NCBI RefSeq assembly: GCF_003751265.1 | Contig: NZ_RJKN01000007.1 | Location: 62,001-126,000, forward strand | Reading direction: 5' to 3' | Source: Pseudokineococcus lusitanus | Lineage (GTDB): Bacteria; Actinomycetota; Actinomycetes; Actinomycetales; Quadrisphaeraceae | Length of the DNA: 64,000 nucleotides | In this document: positions 7,893 to 15,168 of the stretch, piece by piece | How the letters are laid out: each line of letters starts with the position of its first letter | Numbering within the stretch: position 1 is the stretch's first letter | Program-made: the position numbers and the translations under genes | The notes under the pieces: model-generated | Database searches by the model: none | The model's input: only the letters and a program-made list of their open reading frames with translations | Told to the model about the DNA's origin: nothing

Positions 7893-8900
7893 TCAGGAGT
7901 CGACGGCGGGGTTGACCTCGGGGGCGTCGACGGCCTCCCCGGCCAGGCCCCAGCGCTCGAGGGTCCGCGCGTAGCTGCCGTCGTCGAAGGCGTGCTGCAG
8001 CCCGGCCTCGACGGCGTCGACGAGGCCGGTCCCCTTGAGGGTCGTCGCGGCGACGTACGTGGTGTTCGGCCAGCCCGCGTTGACCGTGCCGACGACCTCG
8101 AGGTCGCCCACCGACTCCTGGTAGACGGCCGTCGGGTTGGGCCCGAGGAAGGTGTCGACCCGCCCCGACTGCAGCGCCAGGAGCGTGTCGCCGGAGCTGG
8201 CGAAGTACTCCGGCTGCGCCGGCTCGAGCCCGGCGGCGACGTTCTGCGCGTCCCAGTCGAGGAGGATCCGCTCCTGGTTCGTGCCCGAGCCGACGGCCAC
8301 GGTCAGCCCGGCGACGTCGGCCGGCTCGCTGATCTCCAGGTCGCTGCCCCGCGCGGCGCTGAAGGCCATGACGCCCTCGCGGTAGGTGGCGAAGTCGAAG
8401 AGCTCGAGGCGCTCGGCGTTGACGCCGACGTTGCTGAAGACCGCCTCGAGGTCCCCGCTCTGCAGCGCGAGCGGCCACTGCTCCCAGGAGACGTTGACGA
8501 CCTCGAGCTCGAGGCCCAGCGTCTCGGCGACGAGCGAGGCGAGGTCGACCTCGCTGCCGACGACGGTCTGGTTGTCGTCGGCGAGGAAGCCGAGCGGCGG
8601 CTCGCCGGCGCCGGCGACGCCGACGGTGAGGCGGCCGTCCTCGGCGACGTCGGCGGGGACGAGCGCGACGGCGTCGGGGGCCGCGTCCGTGCTGACGCGG
8701 CCCGCCTGTTCGGGGCTGGTGTCCACCGCGAGGGGCTCGGCGGCCTCGTCGGCGGGGTCCCCGGCGGGGGCCTCGGCGGCCGCCTCGGCGCGCTGGTCGG
8801 CCTCGATCTCGGCGGCGCTCGTGCAGGCCGGCAGCAGGGCGGCGGCGGCGAGCGCCGCGACGGCGGCGCGGGCGGAGGTGCGGGCGGTGGTGCGGGTCAT
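7893..8900 (-). CDS. ABC transporter substrate-binding lipoprotein (family 3), copy 1
   Basis: A 335-residue polar amino-acid-type binding protein. The signal peptide ends in a lipobox (LPAC, Cys about 26), followed by an Ala/Glu-rich linker and the SBP_bac_3 domain ('SWEQWPLALQSGDLEAV', 'VAVGSGTNQERILLDWD'). It is clearly paralogous to the next gene and would deliver ligand to the same permease/ATPase. Its acidic, sulfur-operon setting suggests a cystine-like or S-substituted cysteine ligand. That ligand is inferred, not seen. A GGAGA site precedes the ATG. Confidence 0.85.
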   Translation of the reverse strand: MTRTTARTSARAAVAALAAAALLPACTSAAEIEADQRAEAAAEAPAGDPADEAAEPLAVDTSPEQAGRVSTDAAPDAVALVPADVAEDGRLTVGVAGAGEPPLGFLADDNQTVVGSEVDLASLVAETLGLELEVVNVSWEQWPLALQSGDLEAVFSNVGVNAERLELFDFATYREGVMAFSAARGSDLEISEPADVAGLTVAVGSGTNQERILLDWDAQNVAAGLEPAQPEYFASSGDTLLALQSGRVDTFLGPNPTAVYQESVGDLEVVGTVNAGWPNTTYVAATTLKGTGLVDAVEAGLQHAFDDGSYARTLERWGLAGEAVDAPEVNPAVDS

Positions 8901-8955
8901 GGGGGCGTCTCCGGGGGTTGGGCGGGGTGCGCAGCAGGACGGCGGCGGGCACGCG

Positions 8956-9954
8956 TCAGGACGCGGGGAGGCCGGGCGGGTTCGTCTCGGAGCGCTCGAC
9001 GGCCTCGCTCGTCAGCCCCCAGCGCTCGAGCACCTCGGCGTACGTGCCGTCCTCGACGGCCTGGTTCAGCGCGGGCGTGACGGCGTCGGCGAGCCCGTTG
9101 CCCTTGGCCGTGGCGACGGCGATCTGCGCGGTCTCGGGCCAGCCGCCGTTGACGGTGCCGACGACCTCGAACTCGTCGGGGGCGACAGCGGCCTTGTAGG
9201 CGGCGGTCGCGTTGGGGCCGAAGGTCAGGTCGAGCCGACCGGACTGCAGCGCCAGCGTGGTGTCGCCGTCGTTCTCGAAGTACTGGACGTCGACCGGCTC
9301 GAGGCCCGCGGCCCGGTTCTCGGCGTCCCAGGCCAGGAGGATCTTCTCCTGGTTGGTGCCGGAGCCGACGGCGATGCGGAGCCCGGCGACGTCGGCGGCG
9401 CCGTCGACGGTCAGGCCCGAGCCGGCCGGCGCCAGGAAGCCCAGCTCGTCGACGCGGTAGGACGAGAAGTCGAAGAGCTGCTTGCGCTCCTCGGTCACGG
9501 TGACGTTCGCGATGGTGACCTCGACGTCGCCGGACTGCGTCGCGAGCGGCCAGCTCGACCAGTCCGTCGTCACGAGCTCGAGCTCGAGGCCCAGCCCGTC
9601 GGCGACCAGCTGGGCGATGTCGGGCTCGTGGCCGATGACGGTCCGGTTGTCGTCGGCGAGGAAGCTCAGCGGGGCGGTGAAGGCGCCGACGGCGACGGTG
9701 AGCACGCCGTCCTCGGCGACGTCCGCCGGGAGCAGCGCGACGGCCTCGGCGCTCTCGGTGCCGCGGACGCGGTCCTGGTCCGGGCTCGTGCTGACGGCCA
9801 GGGCCTCGGTGCCGGCCTCGGCGGGCGCGCCGGCGGCCTGCTCCTGCTCGATCTCGGCGGAGCTGCTGCAGGACGCCAGCGCCAGCAGCGGCACCGCCAG
9901 GAGGGCGGGGGCGAGGCGGACGGTGGTGCGCGGGTGACGGCGGTGGCTGGTCAT
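8956..9954 (-). CDS. ABC transporter substrate-binding lipoprotein (family 3), copy 2
   Basis: A 332-residue binding protein with lipobox LASC (Cys about 29) and the same domain as copy 1. The two share blocks such as 'QSGD', 'LFDF.(T/S)YR' and 'VGSGTNQE.ILL.WD', so they arose by tandem duplication and diverged. Two binding proteins served by one permease and one ATPase is an arrangement also found in the Bacillus tcyJKLMN cystine/S-compound importer. The pair may widen the substrate range. Confidence 0.85.
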   Translation of the reverse strand: MTSHRRHPRTTVRLAPALLAVPLLALASCSSSAEIEQEQAAGAPAEAGTEALAVSTSPDQDRVRGTESAEAVALLPADVAEDGVLTVAVGAFTAPLSFLADDNRTVIGHEPDIAQLVADGLGLELELVTTDWSSWPLATQSGDVEVTIANVTVTEERKQLFDFSSYRVDELGFLAPAGSGLTVDGAADVAGLRIAVGSGTNQEKILLAWDAENRAAGLEPVDVQYFENDGDTTLALQSGRLDLTFGPNATAAYKAAVAPDEFEVVGTVNGGWPETAQIAVATAKGNGLADAVTPALNQAVEDGTYAEVLERWGLTSEAVERSETNPPGLPAS

Positions 9955-10074
9955 GGCGTGCTCGGCTCCAGGGACGCGGGTGTCGGCTGAGGAGGTGGTG
10001 GTGGCGTGGTGCGCGGGTGCGCGCCACCGACGGGCGGCGCGCGGCGCCGTCCGGTGGGTCGGGGAGGGGAGGGG

Positions 10075-10881
10075 TCAGAGGACCTTCGCGAGGAAGGCGC
10101 GGGTGCGGTCGTGGCGCGGGGCCTCGAGCACCTGCTCGGGGGGCCCGGCCTCGACGACCCGGCCCTCGTCCATGAACACGACCTGGTCGGCGGCCTCGCG
10201 GGCGAAGCCGATCTCGTGGGTGACGACGACCATGGTCGTGCCGTCGCGGGCCAGGTCCTCGATGACGCCGAGGACCTCGCCGACGAGCTCGGGGTCGAGC
10301 GCCGAGGTCGGCTCGTCGAAGAGCAGCACGGCCGGGCGCAGGGCCAGGGCGCGCGCGATGGCCACCCGTTGCTGCTGGCCGCCGGAGAGCTGGCGCGGGT
10401 AGGCGCCGGCCCGGTCGCCGAGGCCGACGCGCTCGAGCAGGACGCGGGCCTCCGCCTCGACCTCGGGACGCCCGCGGCGCTGCGCGGACAGCGGCGCCTC
10501 GACGACGTTCTCCAGGGCCGTGAGGTGCGGGAAGAGGTTGAAGGACTGGAAGACGAAGCCGAAGCGGGACCGCTGGCGCAGCAGGTCCTTCTCCTTCAGC
10601 TCGTGCAGCCGGTCGCCGCCGCGGTGCGGGCGGCGCCGGTAGCCCACGAGCTCGCCGTCGAGCGCGACGAAGCCGCGGTCGACCTTCTCGAGGTGGTTGA
10701 TGCTGCGGAGCAGCGTCGACTTGCCCGAGCCGGACGGGCCGAGCACGACGGTGACGGTGCCCGGCTCGACGACGAGGTCGACGCCGTGCAGCACCTCCAC
10801 GCCGCCGAAGGACTTTTGGACGCCGTGGACCTCGACCCGGCCGGCCCGCGGGCCGGCGCTCGGCGTCGCCGGGGCGTTCAT
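10075..10881 (-). CDS. amino-acid-type ABC transporter ATP-binding protein
   Basis: A 268-residue ATPase with Walker A (GPSGSGKST, near residues 48-56), the Q-loop 'FQSFNLFPHLTALEN', signature 'LSGGQQQRVAIARAL', Walker B 'VLLFDEPTSALDP' and the switch histidine in 'VVTHE'. It is typical of the polar amino acid (GlnQ/TcyN) class. A basic insertion (RRRPHRGG) near residue 85 is common in some actinobacterial relatives. The start overlaps the permease stop by 4 bp. Confidence 0.92.
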   Translation of the reverse strand: MNAPATPSAGPRAGRVEVHGVQKSFGGVEVLHGVDLVVEPGTVTVVLGPSGSGKSTLLRSINHLEKVDRGFVALDGELVGYRRRPHRGGDRLHELKEKDLLRQRSRFGFVFQSFNLFPHLTALENVVEAPLSAQRRGRPEVEAEARVLLERVGLGDRAGAYPRQLSGGQQQRVAIARALALRPAVLLFDEPTSALDPELVGEVLGVIEDLARDGTTMVVVTHEIGFAREAADQVVFMDEGRVVEAGPPEQVLEAPRHDRTRAFLAKVL

Positions 10882-11852
10882 CGCGTCGCCCCGCGGGGGG
10901 CGCCGAAGCGGGCGAGGACGTCGCCGAGCTCGCCGCGGACCCGCTGCCAGGGGGTCGGGGGCAGCGTGCGGACGGCGCCACGGGCGTAGTACCGCTCGAC
11001 GTAGTACTGCAGGACGGTGACGACCGTCGTGAGCACGACGTACCAGACCGCCGCGACGAGCAGCATCGGCAGCACCCGCTGCGTGCGGCCGTAGATGACG
11101 CTCACCGTGTAGAAGAGCTCGCCGAGGGCCAGCACGTAGACGATGGACGTGCCCTTGAAGAGGCCGATGACCTCGTTGACCGCCGTCGGCACGATGGTGC
11201 GCATCGCCTGCGGGAGCACGATGCGGCTCGTCTGCCGGCGCTTCGGGATGCCGAGCGAGGCGGCCGCCTCGAGCTGCCCCTGGTCGACCGAGAGGATGCC
11301 GCCGCGCACGATCTCGGCGGAGTAGGCGGCCTGGTGCAGGCCCAGGCCGAGGACGGCCGCGCCGAACTTGTCGATGAGGGAGAGCGTCTCGACGCTGACG
11401 AAGGACGGCCCGAAGGGGATGCCGAGGTCGAGGGTCTGGTACAGGTACGCGAGGTTGTACCAGAGCAGCAGCTGGAGGATCAGCGGCACCGAGCGGAACA
11501 CCCAGGTGTAGCCCCAGCTCACGGCCTGCAGCAGCGGCGAGGACGACAGGCGCATGAGCGCCAGCACCGTGCCGAGCGCGAAGCCGAGGACCGCGGTGAC
11601 GAGCGTCAGCCGGATGGTCATCCAGACGCCGCGGACGATCGACTCCTCCGTGAGGTACGCGCCGACGACGTCCCACTCCCACCGCGGGTTCGTCACCAAC
11701 GAGTTGAGGGCCATCGCGAGCAGCACGGCGACGGCGGCCGTCGCCACCCAGCGGCCGGGGTGCCGGGCCGGGACGACCCGCAGCTCGTCGTAGGGCGTGC
11801 CGGTGGGCGGCGGCGCGGCCGTCTCGGGGCGCGAGGCGAGCGAGGAGCTCAT
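10878..11852 (-). CDS. amino-acid-type ABC transporter permease
   Basis: A 324-residue HisM/GlnP-like permease. About five to six membrane helices follow a ~35-residue cytoplasmic extension. The EAA loop is visible as 'EAAASLGIPKRRQTSRIVLPQ', the contact site for the ATPase. Only one permease gene is present, so a homodimer is expected. Its start overlaps the stop of the GNAT gene and its stop overlaps the ATPase start. Confidence 0.9.
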   Translation of the reverse strand: MSSSLASRPETAAPPPTGTPYDELRVVPARHPGRWVATAAVAVLLAMALNSLVTNPRWEWDVVGAYLTEESIVRGVWMTIRLTLVTAVLGFALGTVLALMRLSSSPLLQAVSWGYTWVFRSVPLILQLLLWYNLAYLYQTLDLGIPFGPSFVSVETLSLIDKFGAAVLGLGLHQAAYSAEIVRGGILSVDQGQLEAAASLGIPKRRQTSRIVLPQAMRTIVPTAVNEVIGLFKGTSIVYVLALGELFYTVSVIYGRTQRVLPMLLVAAVWYVVLTTVVTVLQYYVERYYARGAVRTLPPTPWQRVRGELGDVLARFGAPRGATR

Positions 11853-12382
11853 GAGGGGTCCCCCAGGGTCGTGGTGAAGGCGTAGAACCGCTGGTCCTCG
11901 GGCAGCCGGCGCAGGGCGTCGGCGTCGGTGGGGCGGGGCACGGCCGGGTCGAAGAGCGGCGTCCACCCGGCGGCGAGGTAGAGCCCCACCGCCTCCGGCT
12001 GGCGCGGTCCGGTGGTCAGGTACATCGAGGCGTAGCCGGCGGCCGCGGCCCGGGCCTGCAGCTCGGCGAGCACCCGCCGGGCCAGGCCTCGGCGGCGGTG
12101 CGACCCCGCCGTCCACATCCGCTTGACCTCGGCGGTGCCCGCCCGCTCGTGCCGGCGGTACGCCCCGCCGGCCACGGGGGCGCCGTCCTCGACGAGCAGG
12201 AGCAGCTCGCCGTCCGGCGGGAGGAAGTCCGTCGCGGGGTAGCGGGCCATCTCCTGCCCCGCCCCGCCGAAGAGGTCGCCGTACCGGGCGCCGTACTCGG
12301 CGGCCAGCTCGGTGAACAGCGGTGCGGCCAGCGGGTCGTCGGGGTGCACGCGCACGACCTCGAGCCCCGGGGCGGCGGTCAC
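11849..12382 (-). CDS. GNAT family N-acetyltransferase
   Basis: A 177-residue acetyltransferase. The acetyl-CoA loop is seen as 'AGSHRRRGLARRVLAEL', followed by 'YLTTGPRQPEAVGLY'. GTG 12382 overlaps the upstream monooxygenase stop and the stop overlaps the permease start, so it is embedded in the sulfur operon. By analogy with SnaA (YtmI) of the Bacillus sna/tcy/cmo operon, it could N-acetylate an S-substituted cysteine before oxidative cleavage. That role is inference from gene content, not from sequence. Confidence 0.82.
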   Translation of the reverse strand: MTAAPGLEVVRVHPDDPLAAPLFTELAAEYGARYGDLFGGAGQEMARYPATDFLPPDGELLLLVEDGAPVAGGAYRRHERAGTAEVKRMWTAGSHRRRGLARRVLAELQARAAAAGYASMYLTTGPRQPEAVGLYLAAGWTPLFDPAVPRPTDADALRRLPEDQRFYAFTTTLGDPS

Positions 12383-13758
12383 CGGGCCACCAGCCGTCGG
12401 TCGTCGGCGGGGGCCGTCGTCGGGCGGCGCGCGGGCCCGAGGCCGAGGTGGTCCCGGAGCGTCGGGCCCGCGTAGTCCGCGCGGAAGACGCCGCGCTCCT
12501 GCAGCAGCGGGACGACCCGGGCCGCGACGTCGTCGAGGCCGGTCGGGGTGAGGTGCGGCACGAGGATGTAGCCGTCGCAGGCGCGGCACTGCACCGCCTC
12601 GTCGACCTGCCGCGCGACCGACGACGGCGTCCCGACGAGGCCGCCGCGGTCGCCGACGGCGATGACGAGCTCGCGGATCGACCAGCGGTTCGCCGCGGCC
12701 TGCTCCCGCCACTGCCGGGCGAGGGCGGCGGGGTCCCGGTGGTGGCGGACGCGGCCACGGGTCACCGACACGTGCTCGGGCTCCGGGTCCTCGGCCGGCA
12801 GCGGGCCGTCGGGGTCGTACGCGGTGAGGTCGCGGCCCCAGAGCTGCTCGAGGAACGCGATCGCCGCCGGCCCGGTCACCTGCTGCTCCCGGACGTGGCG
12901 GGCCCGGTCCCGCGCCTCGGCCTCGGTGTCCCCGAGGACGACGGTGACCGCGGGCAGCACCTTGAGGTCGTCCTCCGTCCGCCCGTGCGCGGCGAGGCGG
13001 CCCTTGACGTCGGCGTAGAACGCCTGCCCGGCCTCGACCGTCGAGTGCGCCGTGAAGACGACGTCGGCCTCGCGGGCGGCGAGGTCGCGGCCCTCGGCGG
13101 AGTCGCCCGCCTGGAAGAGGACGGGGTGTCCCTGCGGGCCCCGGGGGGTGCCGGGCTCGCCGCGCACCGTGAACTGGCGTCCCCGGTGGTCGACGGGGCG
13201 GACGGCGCCGGGGCGCAGGAAGGTCTCCCCGGCCCCCGCCGCGGCGACGGCGTCGTCGTCCCAGGCGTCCCAGAGCTGCCGGGCGACGTCGAGCAGCTCG
13301 GCGGCCCGGGTGTAGCGCTCGGCGTGGGGCAGGAAGCCGCCGCGGCGGAAGTTGGCGCCGTGGAAGGCGTCCGAGCTCGTGACGACGTTCCAGCCGGCCC
13401 GCCCGCGGGACAGCAGGTCGAGCGTGGCCCACTGCCGTGCGAGCTCGTAGGGCTCGTTGAAGGTCGTCGTGATGGTGCCGACCAGCCCGAGGCGCTCGGT
13501 GACGGCGGCGAGCGCCGCCAGCACGGGCAGGGTGTCGGGGCGCCCGACGACGTCGAGGTCGAACAGCTCGCCCTTGTGCTCGCGCAGCCGCAGGCCCTCG
13601 GCGAGGAAGAAGAAGTCGAGGCGGGCCTCCTCGGCGGTCCGGGCCAGGTGCTCGAACGAGGAGAGGTCGACCTGGCTGCGCGACCGGGGGTCCGTCCACA
13701 CGGTGGTGCTGTTGACGCCGGGGAAGTGGGCGCCGAGGTGCACCTGGCGGCGGCTCAT
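12379..13758 (-). CDS. LLM monooxygenase, NtaA/SnaA/DszA/CmoJ-like
   Basis: A 459-residue class-II LLM flavin monooxygenase. Markers are 'HFPGVNSTTVW' near the N-terminus, 'FFFLAEGLRLREHKGELF', 'GWNVVTSSDAFHGANF' and a C-terminal 'DGYILVPHLTPTGLDD'. The family (NtaA, SoxA/DszA, Bacillus CmoJ/YtnJ) oxidises substrates with FMNH2 from a separate reductase and often breaks C-N or C-S bonds. In this operon, C-S cleavage of an acetylated cysteine derivative is plausible. It overlaps both neighbours by 4 bp. Confidence 0.87.
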   Translation of the reverse strand: MSRRQVHLGAHFPGVNSTTVWTDPRSRSQVDLSSFEHLARTAEEARLDFFFLAEGLRLREHKGELFDLDVVGRPDTLPVLAALAAVTERLGLVGTITTTFNEPYELARQWATLDLLSRGRAGWNVVTSSDAFHGANFRRGGFLPHAERYTRAAELLDVARQLWDAWDDDAVAAAGAGETFLRPGAVRPVDHRGRQFTVRGEPGTPRGPQGHPVLFQAGDSAEGRDLAAREADVVFTAHSTVEAGQAFYADVKGRLAAHGRTEDDLKVLPAVTVVLGDTEAEARDRARHVREQQVTGPAAIAFLEQLWGRDLTAYDPDGPLPAEDPEPEHVSVTRGRVRHHRDPAALARQWREQAAANRWSIRELVIAVGDRGGLVGTPSSVARQVDEAVQCRACDGYILVPHLTPTGLDDVAARVVPLLQERGVFRADYAGPTLRDHLGLGPARRPTTAPADDRRLVAR

Positions 13759-14927
13759 CGCGCACCGCCCGCGGTGGCGGGGACCCGGGCGTACCGGGAC
13801 GCCGGGCGGTCCAGGCCGAGCGTGCCCCGCAGGGTGCGGGCGGGGGGCCCGGTCGGCCGCAGGCCCCGGCGTCGCAGCAGCGGCACGACGTCGTCGACGA
13901 GCGCGTCGAGGTCGAGCGGCAGGACCGCGGGCCGGACGACGACGCCGTCGACGCCGGCCCCGCCGTCGCGGCCGCCGGTCCAGGCCCCGACGAGGTCGGC
14001 GAGCCCCGCCGCGTCGCCGACGTGCTCGACGGTCCCGGGGTTCGTGTTCGTGGGCGTCCACCGGTCCAGCGCGTCGCGGCGCTCGGCGGCGTCCGGCCCG
14101 AGCCAGGCGACGACCTCCACGAGGAGCGCGACCTCCTCGGGGTCCCGGCCCGCCTCCGCGACGAGCCGGTGGAGCGCCCGGCGGTGCGCGACGGCCGTCG
14201 CGAGGTCGTGGGCGGGCACGCGGACGACGTCCGCCCGCCGGGCGGCGAACCGCAGGGCGGCGGCGCTGTCGGCCCGGACGACGACCGGCGGCCGGCCCTG
14301 GGGCGAGCGCGGGGTGATCGAGGCGCCGGCCACGGAGAACGGGTCGCCCTCGAAGGCGACGGCGTGGATGCGGTCGCGGTCGACGAACCGCCCGGTGGCG
14401 ACGTCGCGGACCTCCGCGTCGTCCTCCCAGCTGTCCTCCATCCGCGCCACGACCTCGGCGACGTCGTCGGCCTCCGCCCAGAGCTCCTCCTCCTCGAGGG
14501 CGCCGCCGGCGACGTCCTTGCGCCCGACGAGCGCGGCCTCCTCGGGGGACCTGCTGACGGCGACCTCCCAGCCCGCGCGGCCGCGGCTCACCCAGTCGAG
14601 GGTCTGCACCGCCTTGCCCACGTGGAAGGGCTCGGTGTGCGTCGTCGTCACGGTCGGGACGAGACCGACCCCCGTGGTGAGCGGCGCGACGAAGGAGGCG
14701 GTGAGCAGGGGGTCGAGACGGCCGCGGACCCCGCCGTCGACGTCCGCGGGGCCGAGGCCGCCGGGCAGGAGGACGAGGTCGAGCCCGCCGCGCTGCGCCG
14801 CCCGCACGAGGGAGACCCAGCGGGCCGGGTCGTGGAGGTGGCCGGGGTCGGCGGCGGGGAGCCGCCAGGCGGCGGGGTGGGCGCCGGCGTCGGACAGCTC
14901 GACGCCGAGGAGGGGGGTGGGGGGCAT
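13755..14927 (-). CDS. LLM flavin-dependent monooxygenase, first gene of the sulfur operon
   Basis: A 390-residue LLM protein related to the preceding class but shorter. Recognisable parts are 'LDLVLLPGGLG', 'VTTTHTEPFHVGKAVQTLDWVSRGRAGWEVAVS' (split across residues 100-135) and a C-terminal 'TLRGTLGLDRPASRYARV' also seen in NtaA-type enzymes. It is the first gene after the SAM-IV riboswitch, with GAGGAG just before ATG 14927. Two different LLM enzymes together recall CmoO and CmoJ. The substrate is unknown. Confidence 0.83.
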   Translation of the reverse strand: MPPTPLLGVELSDAGAHPAAWRLPAADPGHLHDPARWVSLVRAAQRGGLDLVLLPGGLGPADVDGGVRGRLDPLLTASFVAPLTTGVGLVPTVTTTHTEPFHVGKAVQTLDWVSRGRAGWEVAVSRSPEEAALVGRKDVAGGALEEEELWAEADDVAEVVARMEDSWEDDAEVRDVATGRFVDRDRIHAVAFEGDPFSVAGASITPRSPQGRPPVVVRADSAAALRFAARRADVVRVPAHDLATAVAHRRALHRLVAEAGRDPEEVALLVEVVAWLGPDAAERRDALDRWTPTNTNPGTVEHVGDAAGLADLVGAWTGGRDGGAGVDGVVVRPAVLPLDLDALVDDVVPLLRRRGLRPTGPPARTLRGTLGLDRPASRYARVPATAGGAR

Positions 14928-14954
14928 GGGTGCTCCTCGTGCGGGGCCCGGAGG

Positions 14955-15068
14955 GCCTGCGGACTTGCGGGCGCGTCGCGCCCGCCAGGTCGTCACCCGG
15001 GGCACCCCGTGTCGGCGGGGGGTTGCCGGCCAGCGAGCCGGGACTTCGCGCTGGCGCTCAGGACCTGG
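14955..15068 (-). ncRNA. SAM-IV riboswitch
   Basis: On the minus strand the leader reads CCAGGTC (15068-15062), then TGAGCGCCAGCG, CCCGGCTCGCTGGCCGGCAA, GGGGTGCCCCGGGTGA and GACCTGG (14991-14985). The outer arms pair as P1. The blocks TGAGxGCCAGCG, GCTGGCCGGCAACC and GGGGTGCCCCGGGTGA match, nearly letter for letter, the SAM-IV consensus from actinobacteria as I recall it. A further hairpin (GCGGGCGCG/CGCGCCCGC) and AAGTCCGC follow, like the 3' pseudoknot region. It lies 28 nt upstream of the first sulfur-operon gene and should switch it off when S-adenosylmethionine is plentiful. Confidence 0.9.
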
Positions 15069-15073
15069 TCGGG

Positions 15074-15103
15074 ACCGTAGGGCGCCGTCGCTGTTGACGT
15101 CAA
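15074..15103 (-). promoter_or_regulatory. promoter of the sulfur operon
   Basis: On the minus strand, -35 TTGACG (15103-15098) is followed after 18 nt by -10 TACGGT (15079-15074). The expected start near 15067 falls exactly at the 5' end of the SAM-IV element. The -35 is half of the palindrome TTGACGTCAA (15094-15103), which also provides a -35 for the opposite strand. Confidence 0.6.
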
Positions 15104-15124
15104 ACATGATCGACCTGGTAGACA
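15094..15124 (+). promoter_or_regulatory. possible divergent promoter for the FAD/NAD(P)-binding gene
   Basis: TTGACG (15094-15099) and TAGACA (15119-15124), 19 nt apart, could drive the gene at 15169. The spacing is long and the -10 is imperfect, so this is weaker than the minus-strand promoter. The shared 10-bp palindrome TTGACGTCAA could also be a regulator site. Confidence 0.35.
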
Positions 15125-15168
15125 ATGTCGACGACGCACCGTCACCGCACCCCTTCCGGGAGCCCGCC

